Shown: positions 10,101 to 20,400, counted from the stretch's first letter. The stretch: DNA of 64,000 bases from Ascochyta rabiei (GCF_004011695.2 NC_082406.1:1612001-1676000); one strand, 5' to 3'. Notes: generated from the sequence alone by a model not told the origin. Numbers and translations are program-made.

Positions 10101-10652
10101 CGAGTCTGGGATGTTGTATTGTGTATGCATGACGGTTCAACGTTCCTCTTCCAGATCGCCCTAGCTCTGCTCAAGCTCAACGAGAAGGCGCTTTTGCAGT
10201 GCGACACCCCGGCTGGGGTGTACCATTATATTAACCACCAAATGACGAACCACGCCATCTCCATCGACGGTCTGATTCAGGCATCTGACGCTCTTGGTCG
10301 CTTCATAAAGCGTAAGGACGTCGAAGAGCGACGTGCGCGTGCTGTGGCTCAAGAACAAGAGCTTATGCGGCAACGCGAGGAAGCACGACTTGAGCGTGCC
10401 AGAAAGAGGGCGAGCAAAGCGTCAGCTACTACGGAAGAGCCCTCATCTCCGATAACGCAAGAAGACACCAAGTCCATCTCTGCCAGTCTTGATGCAGAGC
10501 TATCGATGCAGACGAGTCCTATGCGGACACCGCTGTCTGGACATAGCCAGCGAAGTGAAGAAGAGGAAGATGCTGAGCGACTGAACAGCGAGCTCGAGCT
10601 TACAGGCCGCACGCCAATGCCCATGGAGGAGGAATTTTTATGGCGAGCGTAG
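7185..10652 (+). CDS. TBC-domain Rab GTPase-activating protein
   Basis: This uninterrupted 1,155-residue protein starts at ATG 7185. The first 750 or so residues are Ser/Thr/Pro-rich and probably disordered, with a short coiled-coil-like stretch near residues 180-250. The TBC domain occupies about residues 790-1030. It carries both catalytic fingers: the arginine finger in IEMDITRT (R843) and the glutamine finger in YCQGMN (Q878). TBC proteins speed GTP hydrolysis on Rab GTPases and so switch off vesicle-trafficking steps. The domain pattern (NPEVGYCQGMN, then ENILPQNYY, then FRVWDVVLC) is closest, by eye, to the TBC1D2-like subgroup. The substrate Rab cannot be told from sequence. A basic/acidic coiled-coil tail (EERRARAVAQEQELMRQREE) follows the domain. 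Confidence 0.9.
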   Translation: MAAVDTPRSADLVRTASQTSTLSNPRNRSIQRVRPSKRASNTSLSRSRSRHPSPPEDTKSLTSFPSLSPSPEPSPVQSRINGWFRATSVVVDEVAKIGENATVASPDTVKAVPPPDAGKSPLPAATVRKVTKSTQQIVGSLMGAPAARDRSALFDDTPAEPSKVPGNLHFSTDHNIKDAIDQAGAVALVKQLAGDLAQRDAQITALRRRAEERERILKRMLQECEVSNMDIENRLRDLEKNREQPNGLTKQRTRGDSALSGLHPDDPMEDRLARAMEDEVAQHPDALGIDTGLSVPSAEAGSIYSVASDAPRETGRPGWKNYIFNGTSRKSSRAPSVASMVDREASSLSGQTRSRGNSGAKAPRKALVNDLFVPPGTDKTGSAVPALRRLQSHDHSAENSSRRSSSVSIASWALKMVAGNTQSSTTKASTVRGRKRTDSDAADRTSSVVSARTTQSAKSSLANVQKRQNLGPNGTIKSVVGDTPKIGTSIASPQPSRGMSNLGPVEMDRILPEESRPPTLVQHHNRFVGSSEYLTDRFGFIYDQRRKKRQSEAAAALTQHKRNNNVESLGGGRSVVNLMGLDEENEDPTSAASGDPSRPYSSGSDDLSNKPVSKSWVDYLKLATQPTELLSHTPSAAPITTVTVESAEAELSVPKSQITMTKRGSLPSSSANPDPAPTRISSNHAELSVTTPSAPTTPISPYPPTQADPVKSLLDQMSELHDNIQKDRTQIWNEFHKKARAQQKREGDAAADSGSKAMPETLLTDGEIIGIASLGNKGKVGRAKWQEFRRLVLGGIPVSYRAKIWAECSGASSLRIPGYYEDLVNNGETDPAIATQIEMDITRTLTDNIFFRTGPGVQKLNQVLLAYSRRNPEVGYCQGMNLITACLLLIMPTAEDAFWVLATMIENILPQNYYDQNLLTSRADQTVLRSYVVEILPKLSAHLDMLEIELEALTFQWFLSVFTDCLSAEALFRVWDVVLCMHDGSTFLFQIALALLKLNEKALLQCDTPAGVYHYINHQMTNHAISIDGLIQASDALGRFIKRKDVEERRARAVAQEQELMRQREEARLERARKRASKASATTEEPSSPITQEDTKSISASLDAELSMQTSPMRTPLSGHSQRSEEEEDAERLNSELELTGRTPMPMEEEFLWRA

Positions 10653-11315
10653 AGAGGGGTCCGAGTTCGTCACTGTAATTTTTCTGTTCCCTTCTTCATT
10701 CTATCAGATACACTGCATCGATCGGCGCTACATATCGCAGCTTTGGTTTCTCTTGGAAAGTACAGCATACATATACCCTTTTCTTTTTACATTGCATGCT
10801 GCATAGCTACCTAGTCATCGATACTCACACTTTCTTTATTGTATCAAGCCGTCTTATCTGCACTTCGCGTTTTCAATAGTCTGCTTGCACTGGAATAGAG
10901 TATTATGTTCGAAAGTTTTGAGCAGTGTGAAACAACCGGGCTGTTTGACGTTAAGTGCCAGTTCGTAGCCGCTGTATGACTGTGTTTTCTCGACCTGCCA
11001 CGAGCCTGCATCTCGAAGAGTTCCTTCCTTCGGGGCAAACTCGTGAGCAGTTAGTCAAATGCAGGTGCTCAGCTCACTTGACATTCAGTTAATACCCACC
11101 TGTCTGTCAAGCCAATCATTACCGTCGCAGATGTAACGCAAATCAGCTACTCCATCTCCAAACCATGCTCTACGTCCTATTTGTTGGACTAAACAAGCTA
11201 TCGCGCAGCTCACTTGCGCATGCAATGTCTGACAAGGGCCAAGCGAAGTCTTTCTAGTACGAAGAAAGTTCTGTCTTTCATGCACGTTCTCAATAGGATT
11301 TGAGAAAGTGGTTGC
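10653..11315. other. Intergenic, no gene seen
   Basis: This is the 3' flank of the TBC gene followed by moderately AT-rich sequence. I searched both strands for the N-terminal HET domain that the following relic lacks and found nothing resembling it. Confidence 0.5.
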
Positions 11316-12230
11316 AGGGCAAACTTGGAGGCCGACTATCTCTACGCCTACTTTGGTCATCCGAAAGCGTCAAACAATGGCACTACCATCATCCCCGTCG
11401 AATACCTCAGGCCGACGTGGGAAATCTTTGTCGACTTCGCAAAAGCTTGTGTGCAAGGTCCAGACGGTCTGATGATATTCTCATGCGTGTACCATAAAAA
11501 TCAGGAAGCTATACCCTGGACCATGAGTTGGATCCCAAGCTGGAAAACCTCAAAACCGTATTTAGAGCTAGGCGGAGCCTTGGGTTCGAACATCTACCAG
11601 GCTGGCACACGGACTCGCCATGGTCTACCTCTCAAAGGGAAGGCAAACATACAAGGTCAAGCATTGCTCGTCGAAGGCTACACGATCGGAGCCGTCAAAT
11701 CAGTCTTCAGGCCTTGTGTTGAGCAGATATTCTTCGAAGAGCAGTTTCTAAAGACTTGGGGAATCTTACGCAAAGTCGTTACTGCCGAGCAGGGGACAGC
11801 CCCGACCCCCGAGTTCATGATAGGACTTCTGACTGGAGGCTATATCGGACACTGGCCCTCTATGGCGACGCCTACAGTTTTCCAGTTTCACCACACAGAT
11901 TTGATCATACCAGAACGCTTCAAATGGACAAGACGATGGGAAGCGGAAGAGCCATTCAAAGAGTGGCTGATTGACACTGTTAGTGACAATGCCCGACGAT
12001 TCTGTAGAGGGAGGAGTTTCTTCATAACTAGCAGTGGACACATCGGCTTCGGTCCGCATGTTATGCAGGAAGGTGACCTGTGTTGCGTTTTGTATGGAGG
12101 ACATGTACCGATGATATTGCGAGAAACCCCTTCGGGAAGTTTTCGTTTGGTGGGCGAGACTTACGTTGAAGGCATCATGTTTGAAGCCGAGCCAGAGTTG
12201 TACAAAGAACGTGATTCTCTGATCCTCTAA
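11316..12230 (+). pseudogene. C-terminal part of a HET-type (heterokaryon incompatibility) protein, N-terminal HET domain missing
   Basis: About 300 codons match the region that follows the HET domain in fungal HET proteins. It has a 'DYLYAYFGHPKA' segment (the usual 'D-x-x-YALLGHP' position), a variable middle with a WIPSW motif, and the diagnostic C-terminal end FITSSGHIGFGPH, GDLCCVLYGGHVPMILR and LVGETYVEGIM. HET proteins trigger cell death when incompatible hyphae fuse. No ATG opens the frame near its start; it begins after a TGA at 11301 next to a possible acceptor (GTTGCAG, ending about 11315). No HET domain lies upstream. It is therefore most likely a 5'-truncated relic. Less likely, it is the last exon of a gene with a distant unrecognised first exon. 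Confidence 0.7.
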
Positions 12231-12691
12231 TAGCATTGTTATCGAAGGACCCTCTAGGATGGACGCAACGAGATTGAAGACTGTTGTGATGCCACTCGAG
12301 AGTTTGCTGGATGATTCGTGATGATTGGGGGCAGCGATGTGTTGAGAAGTTTTCGATGGACGAGTAGCGGGGCTCACTGCTAATGTGAGAACGTACTGGG
12401 TTCACGAACTTATGGACGAAGTAGAGAAACACGGCAGAGATATGCCCTAGTCGTAATTCATTCCATGTCGTAAAGCAGCTTCCTTGTCTGCATTTAGGCC
12501 TTGTCTAACCAGATTCTTCGTGAATGTAAGACACAGATCGTTCCTCCAAAATGTCGTGGTACGTGTGGGACGCTCATAACTCATCTCTAGTACGGTATGA
12601 CGTATCCGTACCCTGAGACAAACCAACCTGCGTGTCTCTGTAGCTCGACCGAAGTATCTATCGAGGAGGTATATCACTGGACATTTGGTCT
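12231..12691. other. Convergent intergenic gap, no gene seen
   Basis: This lies between the HET relic and the minus-strand F-box gene, and would hold the 3' UTRs of both. Only short, unconvincing frames are present. Confidence 0.5.
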
Positions 12692-13519
12692 TCAACCGTT
12701 CTGTCCCAGTCGATAGGCCTGGTCTCGTTGGTAGTCGTCGAAGCTTGATTCGATGCGTGATTGCACCAGCATGAAGAAGGTTTCCATCGTAATTCCCCCC
12801 TCAACGGTATATGGTGTCCAGGCTTTACAGCGATAGGAGGGATCGAAGGTAAAGTCACACTCCATAGTGATGGTGTGCGCAGGAGGCCGAGATATCAGCA
12901 TCTTTCTCCATATAGCCCCTGGCAACCCTCGCGTAGTAAAGCAGAGCGATGCAAGATCATTGCGGTCAAAGTCTCCAGCCTCGGGTGTAGAAGGGGAGCT
13001 GCAGGTCCCCAAAGGACGTGCAGACCGAAACATGTTTTGAAGGATCGGATTGAACACAACGTTTTCACCGGAAATTTTTGGTCGCTGGAGCTTGTGTGAA
13101 TGGTTGTAAGGCTTGCCGGCATCAATCCAAAATATTGGCTCCTGTTGACGCCGACCTGCTCCAAGGTTTCGTGTGTCTATGACGAGCTTGAAGACAAGTG
13201 CTGGGCCATCGATGGCATCCTCGACGTTCGCATTGAGGAATAGAGCCTGCCGCAGCTGCGGAGACCGAGATATCGCCGCATTCCAGTACTTCGACACTCG
13301 GAGGCATCGAGCCAGTGTCCAGAAGTCGAGGTGTCGTAGAATCGTTTCTAATATTTCAGTAGGCAAGGGCCCCAGGGCGGCGACTGCAGTAGTACCTTCA
13401 CACAAGGCAGACGTACGTCCGGCGTCTCCATGCCCCTCAAGCGCCGATTCCAGTATAGCATCGCGGTATGTGTCTCGGAGATATTGACAAATAGACTCGG
13501 CGTACACGGCGCGGCGCAT
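12692..13519 (-). CDS. F-box domain protein
   Basis: This single-exon protein of 275 residues starts at ATG 13519. An F-box of about 40 residues (LGPLPTEILETILRHLDFWTL, then CLRVSKYWNAAISRSPQLRQ) begins near residue 50. F-box proteins recruit substrates to SCF ubiquitin ligases through Skp1. The rest has no recognised substrate-binding repeats. Its layout (F-box, then a region starting 'LFLNANVED' with short conserved-looking blocks) is that of a large family of short F-box proteins in dothideomycetes, whose targets are unknown. It is divergent from another F-box gene at 14088, which suggests a local expansion. Confidence 0.8.
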   Translation of the reverse strand: MRRAVYAESICQYLRDTYRDAILESALEGHGDAGRTSALCEGTTAVAALGPLPTEILETILRHLDFWTLARCLRVSKYWNAAISRSPQLRQALFLNANVEDAIDGPALVFKLVIDTRNLGAGRRQQEPIFWIDAGKPYNHSHKLQRPKISGENVVFNPILQNMFRSARPLGTCSSPSTPEAGDFDRNDLASLCFTTRGLPGAIWRKMLISRPPAHTITMECDFTFDPSYRCKAWTPYTVEGGITMETFFMLVQSRIESSFDDYQRDQAYRLGQNG

Positions 13520-14087
13520 CAGGGATGGAAGGTTCCTTTAGACATGCGCACAGGCGTGTCTACAGAACGCAATTGCGTGCAACACTGTCAATCATTGACA
13601 TAGCAGTCAAAATCGACACTCCGGAACAATGCATAGCGAATTAGTATATGACAGCATGTGCCGCCACTAAGCCCAGGGAGGCCATTGGCGGGTCTCGGAT
13701 GACATTGCTCGTCGTACACAGGTCCAAACGTGCAATTATCCATTTTCGATCCTCAGCGAGGTCTTTGGATAGATGAAGATCGAGGGAAAGATCGTCGGTG
13801 GGGAGGCGTTTATATGCTCAGTCAGCTACAAGCTTGGCGATTGCTGCCCCGAGCCAATCAGCCGCCCGCCCGCCCAACCTCACTGTAGTGAATGCCGGTT
13901 CGGGAAGATCACACCTGAGAGCTACTTCGGTGTAGCAACGTCAATCTCAAAGAGCAGTGCACCTCCACAAACGCAGTTGCATCTGCCTCGCGCTGGCGCA
14001 AATCCATCCACGTCGACTGCCTCAGGCTTGCGCCTAAGCTTTCTGTGCATCAGCACGAGCTGCTTATCTCGAACATCGTTACGCAAG
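13520..14087. other. Divergent promoter region between two F-box genes
   Basis: This 568-bp interval separates the starts of two oppositely oriented F-box genes. The frame of the right-hand gene stays open upstream to 13773, but that extension looks non-coding (low-complexity, with a C-rich tract near 13865), so the ATG at 14088 is preferred. No other feature was seen. Confidence 0.5.
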
Positions 14088-14972
14088 ATGCCAGCACTAA
14101 TCACGCTACCCCTCGAGGTTCTTTTCTGGATATTTGAGTTTATTCCGAATCCGTGCGGTCGAGCATCATTCCTGTTCCATCCGCTTAACAGCCTTGCTGC
14201 GACATGTAAGCATTTGGATTCGGCTGTGGAAGAGTACACACGTGCTCTGCTCAAGCAACATGCAAATTATGCACCCCAAAGGAAAATCAAGAACTACACA
14301 AGCCGGCGGAAATGGCTTGCAGAAATATGTCAGCTCTGCTACAAAAAAAGCAAACGAAAATCGACACTGTGGCCAACTTTGACGTGCTGCTTGGCTTGTG
14401 ATAAGAGGCACTTCCCGAAAGTGGTAAGTTGAGCCTTCTTTCTTATCATTGAATAGTGACTGAGGAGATACAGACGATGACGAATGCCTCCAAGCAATAC
14501 AACCTCTCAAAGCTTGACATCTTCACGCCAAACCGTCTACATCCAACGCTACATCCTCTGGCACACGGCGAGTACTCGGTGATGGGCGGCGTTGCTACCA
14601 GTATGCATAGTCAATTCGTGCGGGACGATTAAACCCACTAACAACATAGTGATCTACGAGCCCGATCTCGTTGCGCGACGTGACTATATTCATGGACGCC
14701 TCAGTAGTGTGGACAAACTTGATACGAGTCTGCGTAAACGGATTAGAAGACATGATGGACTGATTGCACACATGGAAGTTGCATACTATGCTTCTCGCAG
14801 AGCATGGTACCGAAGTCCCCGGGCCCAGAAAGGAGGGCACGAAAATTCGGAGAGAGCAAGCATGGAAACACGAGAGAGTCGAGATGAGTTTGTGCGGAAA
14901 GTTCTGAGGGAGGAGTGGACTGCGATGCGCACAGAAGGTGTATCAGAGAAGACTGATGTTGATCTCGACTAA
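14088..14972 (+). CDS. F-box protein with a cysteine-rich segment
   Basis: Three exons, 14088-14423, 14474-14600 and 14650-14972, join in phase to 261 residues. Introns are 50 and 49 nt with GTAAGT and GTATGC donors. The second join rebuilds an ATG codon across the intron. The N-terminus is an F-box-like segment (MPALITLPLEVLFWIFEFI, then LAATCKHLDSAVEEY). Around residues 85-108 there are two cysteine pairs (CQLC, then CCLACDKRHF) that could bind zinc. The C-terminal half is charged and probably helical (ARRDYIHGRLSSVDKLD, then SRDEFVRKVLREEW). This F-box plus Cys-knuckle layout is common in uncharacterised fungal proteins; the substrate is unknown. Confidence 0.7.
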
Positions 14973-16019
14973 CATATTCTGTATAATAAGCATATACGGA
15001 TGAGCACACTGTTGCTTGCAGCATTGGAGCCGACGTAATAACCGCCGAATATTCAATTATTCCGTCTTTCCATCTTCCATCTCGTTGTTTATGACGGTGA
15101 AATACACGCTATTAATGATGCTCCTCATTCCACTATCCAGTTAACAAAGCCTTACACTGCGTTCCTGAGTATGGCAGATAACAACATTAACCCCAGAGAT
15201 GGAGCCAGATTTGTCGCGAGGATGACTTTGACTACCAAGGGGTCTGCAGTTGATATTTCAGAGCAAAAACTGAAATACCAAGAACCGCGAAGAAAGCCAA
15301 TAATGTTTGACCGAACCAGGAGCGTTCAATTAGCCAGGCAACAGTGACGATAATAATGAGAAGATCCCAAGCTAAAACATAGAAGGGCCTCTCACTTCAG
15401 AGAACATCCCGGGTCGAACCGTGGATGCTTCAAGTTGTCCTAGTCTGCGAAGACGCAAGGCTAATGTTACGATCAAGGTCCCCGTATGGACGATTGCTGA
15501 CTGATGACCTAAGGAGAACAATGGATAAATCCTCTTTCTTGCTTACTCGAGCTCTTGGATTGCCTGGTAGTGCTATGGTTCAGCTGTGCGCAGAAAAATC
15601 CATAGACGATAGTCTGTTTTCAACATCATCCGTACTTTTGAAGCACAACGTCTGCAAGCTCGAGCGACTCATTATGTGTATGTTCGACAAAGTCATGCAA
15701 AAGAGTCGGAAAGGATGCGTCACGAAAACAATCCGGAGTAGCGAAAGACAAGTATGAAGAATATTGCTTCGAGACTTGAAGGGAAGGCTACGAAATCACT
15801 GATAGAAGTGCAACTATCCTGAGATCGTAAGCCACGATATTGAGTAAATATGCAGCGGGCATATAAGAAAAGGCGCAACACGCAGTGCCACGTAACGATC
15901 AATGTTGTAGCACTGTTCGACTGAAACAGCGTCTAGCAATACAAAGAGCGCTTCAAACTTCCTTGGACAACGTAGGTCTATCGGCGCATTGCTTCGTGTA
16001 TGAGTCCAACTTATGCAGC
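14973..16019. other. Intergenic, about 1 kb, no gene seen
   Basis: Moderately AT-rich sequence. The longest open frame (about 110 codons near 15425-15757) has no recognisable protein pattern and no supporting splice context. No tRNA was identified. Confidence 0.5.
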
Positions 16020-16935
16020 CTACTCTTTCATACCATAGGACTCATACGGAAAGTCCTCCAAGCTGTTCAGCAGCCTTGCCCAGCCGTCATCAAGCTCCCC
16101 GGGCATGCCTACCTGCCTCTTACCTTGCTTGACCTCGACTTCCGTCTTCTGAAGTTGTGGTTCTTCGTCATCCTTGTGCTCGCCAGTCAATCCAGCCAGC
16201 ACCTCCTTCTCTCTTCCCTTATACTCATTCAAGAGCCCGGGATGGGGTACCCACACTGCCTGCATACCTGCTCTTCGCCCTGACTCGACACCAGGCACAC
16301 TGTCTTCGAATACCAAACACTCCTCTGGTTGTATCAGTGGTTGCCCTTGCGCTTCAAGGGTCTTGTTGAGCGTAGAAAGAGCGAGGAGATAGATATCTGG
16401 TGCTGGTTTGCCGCGACCAGCAGGTATCCTTGGGTCGTCACCGAGGACTTGGTGATCGAGCTCGAAGTTCTGGAAGAGGTCGCCGAGATGTTCGCTCTTG
16501 ATTTTGAAGTTATTCTTGTTGCTGCTGGTTGCTAGTGCCATGTATACGCCTCTCTTTTTCAGACCTGACAACAGATCCATCACACCCGGCAGTGGCTTTG
16601 TGTTTGGGAACAGCTCCACCTGAAGCTCCCTCTGCTCCTTGAAGAACTGATCTTGATCAATGGGTAGGTCGGCCCATGAGTGGAAAATCTGGCCAGCTTG
16701 AGGGCCAGGACGACCTTGCAGTTGCGCCTTGATGGACCATGGCAGGTTTGGCTTGCCGTAGCGAGCGAGGATAGTGTTCGTGATCACTGTGTAGATATCT
16801 TCAGAGTCGATGAGCAGACCGTCCATGTCGAACAGCGCTGCGCGAATGCGGGGTGGTGGGGTAGTGCTTTTGAGAAATTAGCATTGCCACTCACGATGTG
16901 TTTCGGATGCCGTGTTAAACTTACGTCGAGCTCAT
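16020..16935 (-). CDS. HAD-superfamily phosphatase (pseudouridine-5'-phosphatase / GS1-like)
   Basis: Exon 1 is only 11 nt (16935-16925). Intron 16924-16867 has a GTAAGT donor and exon 2 runs 16866-16020. The join is in phase and gives 285 residues. All four HAD motifs are present: nucleophile DxD in LFDMDGLL (D17, D19), motif II ATSS (T117/S118), motif III lysine in GRGKPAPD (K157) and motif IV FEDS (E191, D192). A helical cap lies between motifs I and II, as in subfamily I phosphatases. The order and spacing match the HDHD1/GS1 branch, whose characterised members dephosphorylate small sugar or nucleotide phosphates; the actual substrate is not determinable here. It is divergent from the TTC1-like gene, with starts 218 bp apart. 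Confidence 0.88.
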
Positions 16936-17152
16936 GTTGACGATATCCCGAGATTGGAAACTATTCGTGAGGCTATTGACTCCGCAAGGTACTTTTATTC
17001 GAAAGTGAAGCCGCAACCCCACGGACCGAGGCTAGCCGCTAGTGCTCAGGGTTCGATCGACGTCACTTCGAAAACAAATCCAAGTCACCACATAGAAGCG
17101 CGTCTTGACGACCCCTTGGATAGTCCCGCCACCTTCACAGCTATACCTAAAA

Positions 17153-17950
17153 ATGGCGCCCACCGAGGCTGAGCCCCTCACTAAGACCAATACTGACGCG
17201 ACTTGCACGCCTGAAATCTTCCCACCAGATGAAGAGAAGCAGCTCCTGGACGAGTCGAACACAAAAAAGACATTCGCAAACAAGACCTTTACATCAGGCG
17301 ACTATACTACAGCAATTCAAGGCTACGAAAAAGCCCTCGCTGTGTGCCCGACATATCTCGAATACGACATCGCCGTTCTCCGCTCAAATATCTCCGCATG
17401 CCACATCAAGCTGGAAGAGTGGAAGCAAGCTGTCGAATCAGCAACAAAAGCTTTGGATACTCTAGACAGGATTGATCCACCTCCAGTCAAAGAAGCAGAG
17501 GAGAATGGAAGGGGAGAAACGGTGGGAGGTGTAAGTGAGATTGACGACAGTACGGAGGTACTTCTCGACGCACTCATCCGCACTGGACGCAGCATAAACG
17601 ACGTACACAAGCTGCGCACAAAAGCTTTGCTACGCCGCGCGAAGGCACGACATGAAGTTGGTGGTTGGGCGTCGTTGCAAGGGTCGCTCGAAGATTATCA
17701 GGCGCTGTCGAAGCCGCCGCATCAGTTGTCCAGCTTGGATCAGAAGGCTGTGCAGGCTGCGATGAGGACATTACCCACGGAGCTGAATACTGCAAAAGAC
17801 ACGGAGATGGCAGACATGATGGGGAAGTTGAAGCAGCTGGGTAACGGCATACTGAAGCCATTTGGACTGAGTACAGATAATTTTCAGTTCCAGCAGGATC
17901 CGAAGAGTGGAGGATATAGTATGAACTTCAACCAGAATCCCGGGAAATAA
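17153..17950 (+). CDS. TTC1: TTC1-like tetratricopeptide repeat protein
   Basis: This single-exon protein of 265 residues is read from ATG 17153 (MAPTEAEP). An in-frame ATG 48 bp upstream would add 16 residues and is less likely. A three-repeat TPR region spans about residues 45-185 (KTFANKTFTSGDYTTAIQGY, then RSNISACHIKLEEWKQA, then KALLRRAKARHEVG). Its C-terminal block (KLKQLGNGILKPFGLSTDNF, then QQDPKSGGYSMNFNQNP) is the signature of TTC1 orthologues. TTC1-type proteins are cytosolic adaptors reported to bind Hsp70/Hsp90 and G-protein subunits. It converges on VPS24 with a 194-bp gap. Confidence 0.88.
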   Translation: MAPTEAEPLTKTNTDATCTPEIFPPDEEKQLLDESNTKKTFANKTFTSGDYTTAIQGYEKALAVCPTYLEYDIAVLRSNISACHIKLEEWKQAVESATKALDTLDRIDPPPVKEAEENGRGETVGGVSEIDDSTEVLLDALIRTGRSINDVHKLRTKALLRRAKARHEVGGWASLQGSLEDYQALSKPPHQLSSLDQKAVQAAMRTLPTELNTAKDTEMADMMGKLKQLGNGILKPFGLSTDNFQFQQDPKSGGYSMNFNQNPGK

Positions 17951-18144
17951 GGAAGACGAGACCAGGGCGCTGTTGAGTTGTTTTGTTTGGTGGAGTTATT
18001 GGAGACTTGTCGATCTGCCTGATACACCCTAGACTCAAGTTCACCGAGGTATCATGTCCTCGCAAGATGCTGAACGCTCATGTAATATATCTGGATACTT
18101 TCCATGCTTCTGTCGTATGCGTATAGCCTGGTGAATTAGGTCAC

Positions 18145-18884
18145 TCAGCTCTTCAGCGCCTCGAGCCTGCCTCTCATCTGTGCTAGCATTTCTGCCTGAT
18201 CATCTTCCTCTTCCTCCTCTGGCTGTGCGACAGATGGCAGTTCGTCCTCCTTGGCTTTGCTCGCCGGTAGCCTGTCCTTGAGAATATCTGACAGGACCTT
18301 GTCAACCTCCTCCTCTGCTTCTTCGTCTTCCTCTAGGCCCTCGGTGTCCATTAGGGTATCATCCACCATCTCCTCAATAATGCCAGCCTTCATGAGCTCA
18401 GAAGATAGCTCACGCATGGTGCCCGTCAGCTCCGGTAATCTGACGAGCGAGTTGACATCTTTCATAATACCAGTGCTTGCCTTGATGCTGCCCTCGATCT
18501 TCCGCACGGAAAACGCTTCGTTGACCTGCATCTGAACAGAGTTGAGCTGCGCCTTGCTCGTCTGCAGTCGCCCGCTCTGTTTCCGCACGCGGATCAACTC
18601 TCGAGCAAAGATCCGCACCTCCTGGTTTGCCTGCTTGGCCATAGAGGGATTTCGTTGCGCGCGCTTGGAGGATTGGAGGATAAGGTTCTTCGTCTTTTGT
18701 TCGGTTGTCTTGAGACCTTGGATATCGCGGTCCAGTTTGCGCACATTCTGCCGCACAAGAGCGTTGCATTTCCTCTTCTATTACAATGATTTTGTCACCA
18801 TGTTGTACACCGAACAATGTATCAGGTCGCGCATACCTGCTCCTCCGGCGTGGGCTTCCACAGAAGACCACGAATGGTCTCCAT
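18145..18884 (-). CDS. VPS24: ESCRT-III subunit Vps24 (CHMP3)
   Basis: Exon 1 (18884-18837) encodes METIRGLLWKPTPEEQ. After a 59-nt intron (18836-18778), exon 2 runs 18777-18145, giving 226 residues in total. The Snf7 domain is clear: basic helix RKLDRDIQGLK, then SSKRAQRNPSMAKQANQEVRI, and an acidic C-terminal region with the MIM-type end DDQAEMLAQMRGRLEALKS that binds the Vps4 ATPase. Vps24 co-polymerises with Snf7 and Vps2 on endosomes, where it drives membrane scission into multivesicular bodies. Length and charge distribution (basic N-half, acidic C-half) are normal for the family. Confidence 0.95.
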
Positions 18885-19512
18885 AGCGAGATGTCAATAT
18901 ACCCACACTCGAAGATGTTCGCGATCAGGCAGCCGCTGGGGTCGCTCCCTGCGCCAAATGCGCGATAAAGGCTGGCGGTCACAAGAAACGACACGCACTT
19001 CTAAGGCTGATCGAACGAGATCGCTGGTGCTGTTTGTACAGTATGGTGGGTATGAGCAGAAGCTATAGTCCGTTTCAAGTGCGTGGTGGTTGTGTGAAGG
19101 TCGCAATGGTGGTGCCTTTTTCTCGAGCCAGGTTCCAGTGACCTCACGTCGCGGGGCAAGCACTAGCCATCCACCAAAGCAATAGTCTACGCTTCACAAC
19201 TACTGCCTCACCTCCGCGCACGGGAGATTTGCTATTTCACGTAAAGCAGGGAGCTCTATACTACATTCGTGAAATTCGGGCTGCAGCTTGCTAACAAACA
19301 CTAAACACAACAATCGGGGCTGAAGCTCAATGTTCTACAGCTTCCATTGCTTTCTACGCTAGTCTCCAGCACCGCATTTCTTCCGCCTTCTCGACCTTGA
19401 CTTTGCAGCAACTCAACTTCGTCATACGACACATAAAGCCAACTTATTTGCGCAATCTCGACATCCTTCTACCAACTCTCCCAACTTCATACACATCCAC
19501 ATATCTACAATC
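18885..19512. other. Divergent promoter region, VPS24 / p23
   Basis: This 628-bp interval separates oppositely oriented starts. Pyrimidine-rich and CA-rich sequence lies immediately before the p23 ATG (ATACACATCCACATATCTACAA), as is usual for highly expressed fungal genes. No heat-shock element was assigned with confidence. Confidence 0.45.
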
Positions 19513-20400
19513 ATGTCTACGCCTACCGTTACACCTGAAGGTAAGTCACAGCCTTGTCGAATATGCAAGCTCCAAACCTGGCCCCGCAACACCACTGCAC
19601 AAGCTTGTTGTCCAACCACGACATGGCAATCGGCAGAAGCGAGCTTTGCGCTGCCCTTTTCTCAGGAAACCACGCTAATCCAACGCAGTCACCTGGGCGC
19701 AGCGTTCGTCTGACAGCGACCCCGAGAGGAACTACGTCTTCCTCACCATCGTTGCCGCCGATGTCCCCGAGTCAGATCTGAAGCTTGACCTGCAACCCAC
19801 AAAGCTCAGCTTCAAGGGCGCCTCGACATCGAAAAAGGTCACCTATGCCGTCGACCTCGAGTTCTTCGCCGAGATCGACCCCAAGGAGTCGAAGATCCAG
19901 CACAGTGGTCGCGATGTCACACTTGTCTTGCGCAAGAAGGAGCTCAAGGAGGAGTTCTGGCCACGTCTGCTCAAGGATAAGGCGAAGGTCCACTTCCTGA
20001 AGACCAACTTCGACAAGGTAAGCCACTCCCGGCAACAGCGAGAGCCGACTTCGGTGCGCCCCTGAGAGAGTGCAAGGCTAACAGGTTACAGTGGGTCGAT
20101 GAGGACGAGCAAGACGAGGCTCCTGCCGACGAGGAGATGATGAACCAGATGAATCCTATGGGTGGCGACGGCGGCTTCGGTGGCATCGACTTCTCGAAGC
20201 TCGGTGCTGCTCAGGGCATGGGCGGCCTCCCTGGAATGGGTGGCATGCCTGGCATGGAAGGTCTTGAGGGAATGGAGGGCGAGGACAGCGATGATGACGA
20301 CGAGGATATGCCTGAGCTCGAGAACGATGAGGACAGCAAGGACAAGTCCGCGGCCGCACCCGCATCAGGAGACAAGCCCAAGATCGAGGAGGTCGCGTAA
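19513..20400 (+). CDS. SBA1: Hsp90 co-chaperone p23 (Sba1/Wos2)
   Basis: Exons 19513-19540, 19689-20017 and 20092-20400 join in phase to 221 residues. The CS domain (about residues 10-115) contains the p23 hallmarks WAQRSSDSDPERNYVFLT, LSFKGAS, the LRKKELKEEFWPRLLK segment and the conserved tryptophan of WVDEDEQDE. The tail is Gly/Met-rich (repeated GGLPGMGGMPGM) and then strongly acidic, ending KPKIEEVA. p23 binds the ATP-closed Hsp90 N-domain, slows ATP hydrolysis and stabilises client complexes. The first intron (148 nt) is long for this window. Confidence 0.95.

Noticed and set aside
15400..15440. Possible tRNA B-box-like sequence (GGGTCGAACC)
   Set aside because: No matching A-box, acceptor stem or anticodon arm could be built around it on either strand.
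15425..15757. 110-codon plus-strand frame
   Set aside because: No recognisable domain, no promoter or splice support; isolated in intergenic DNA.
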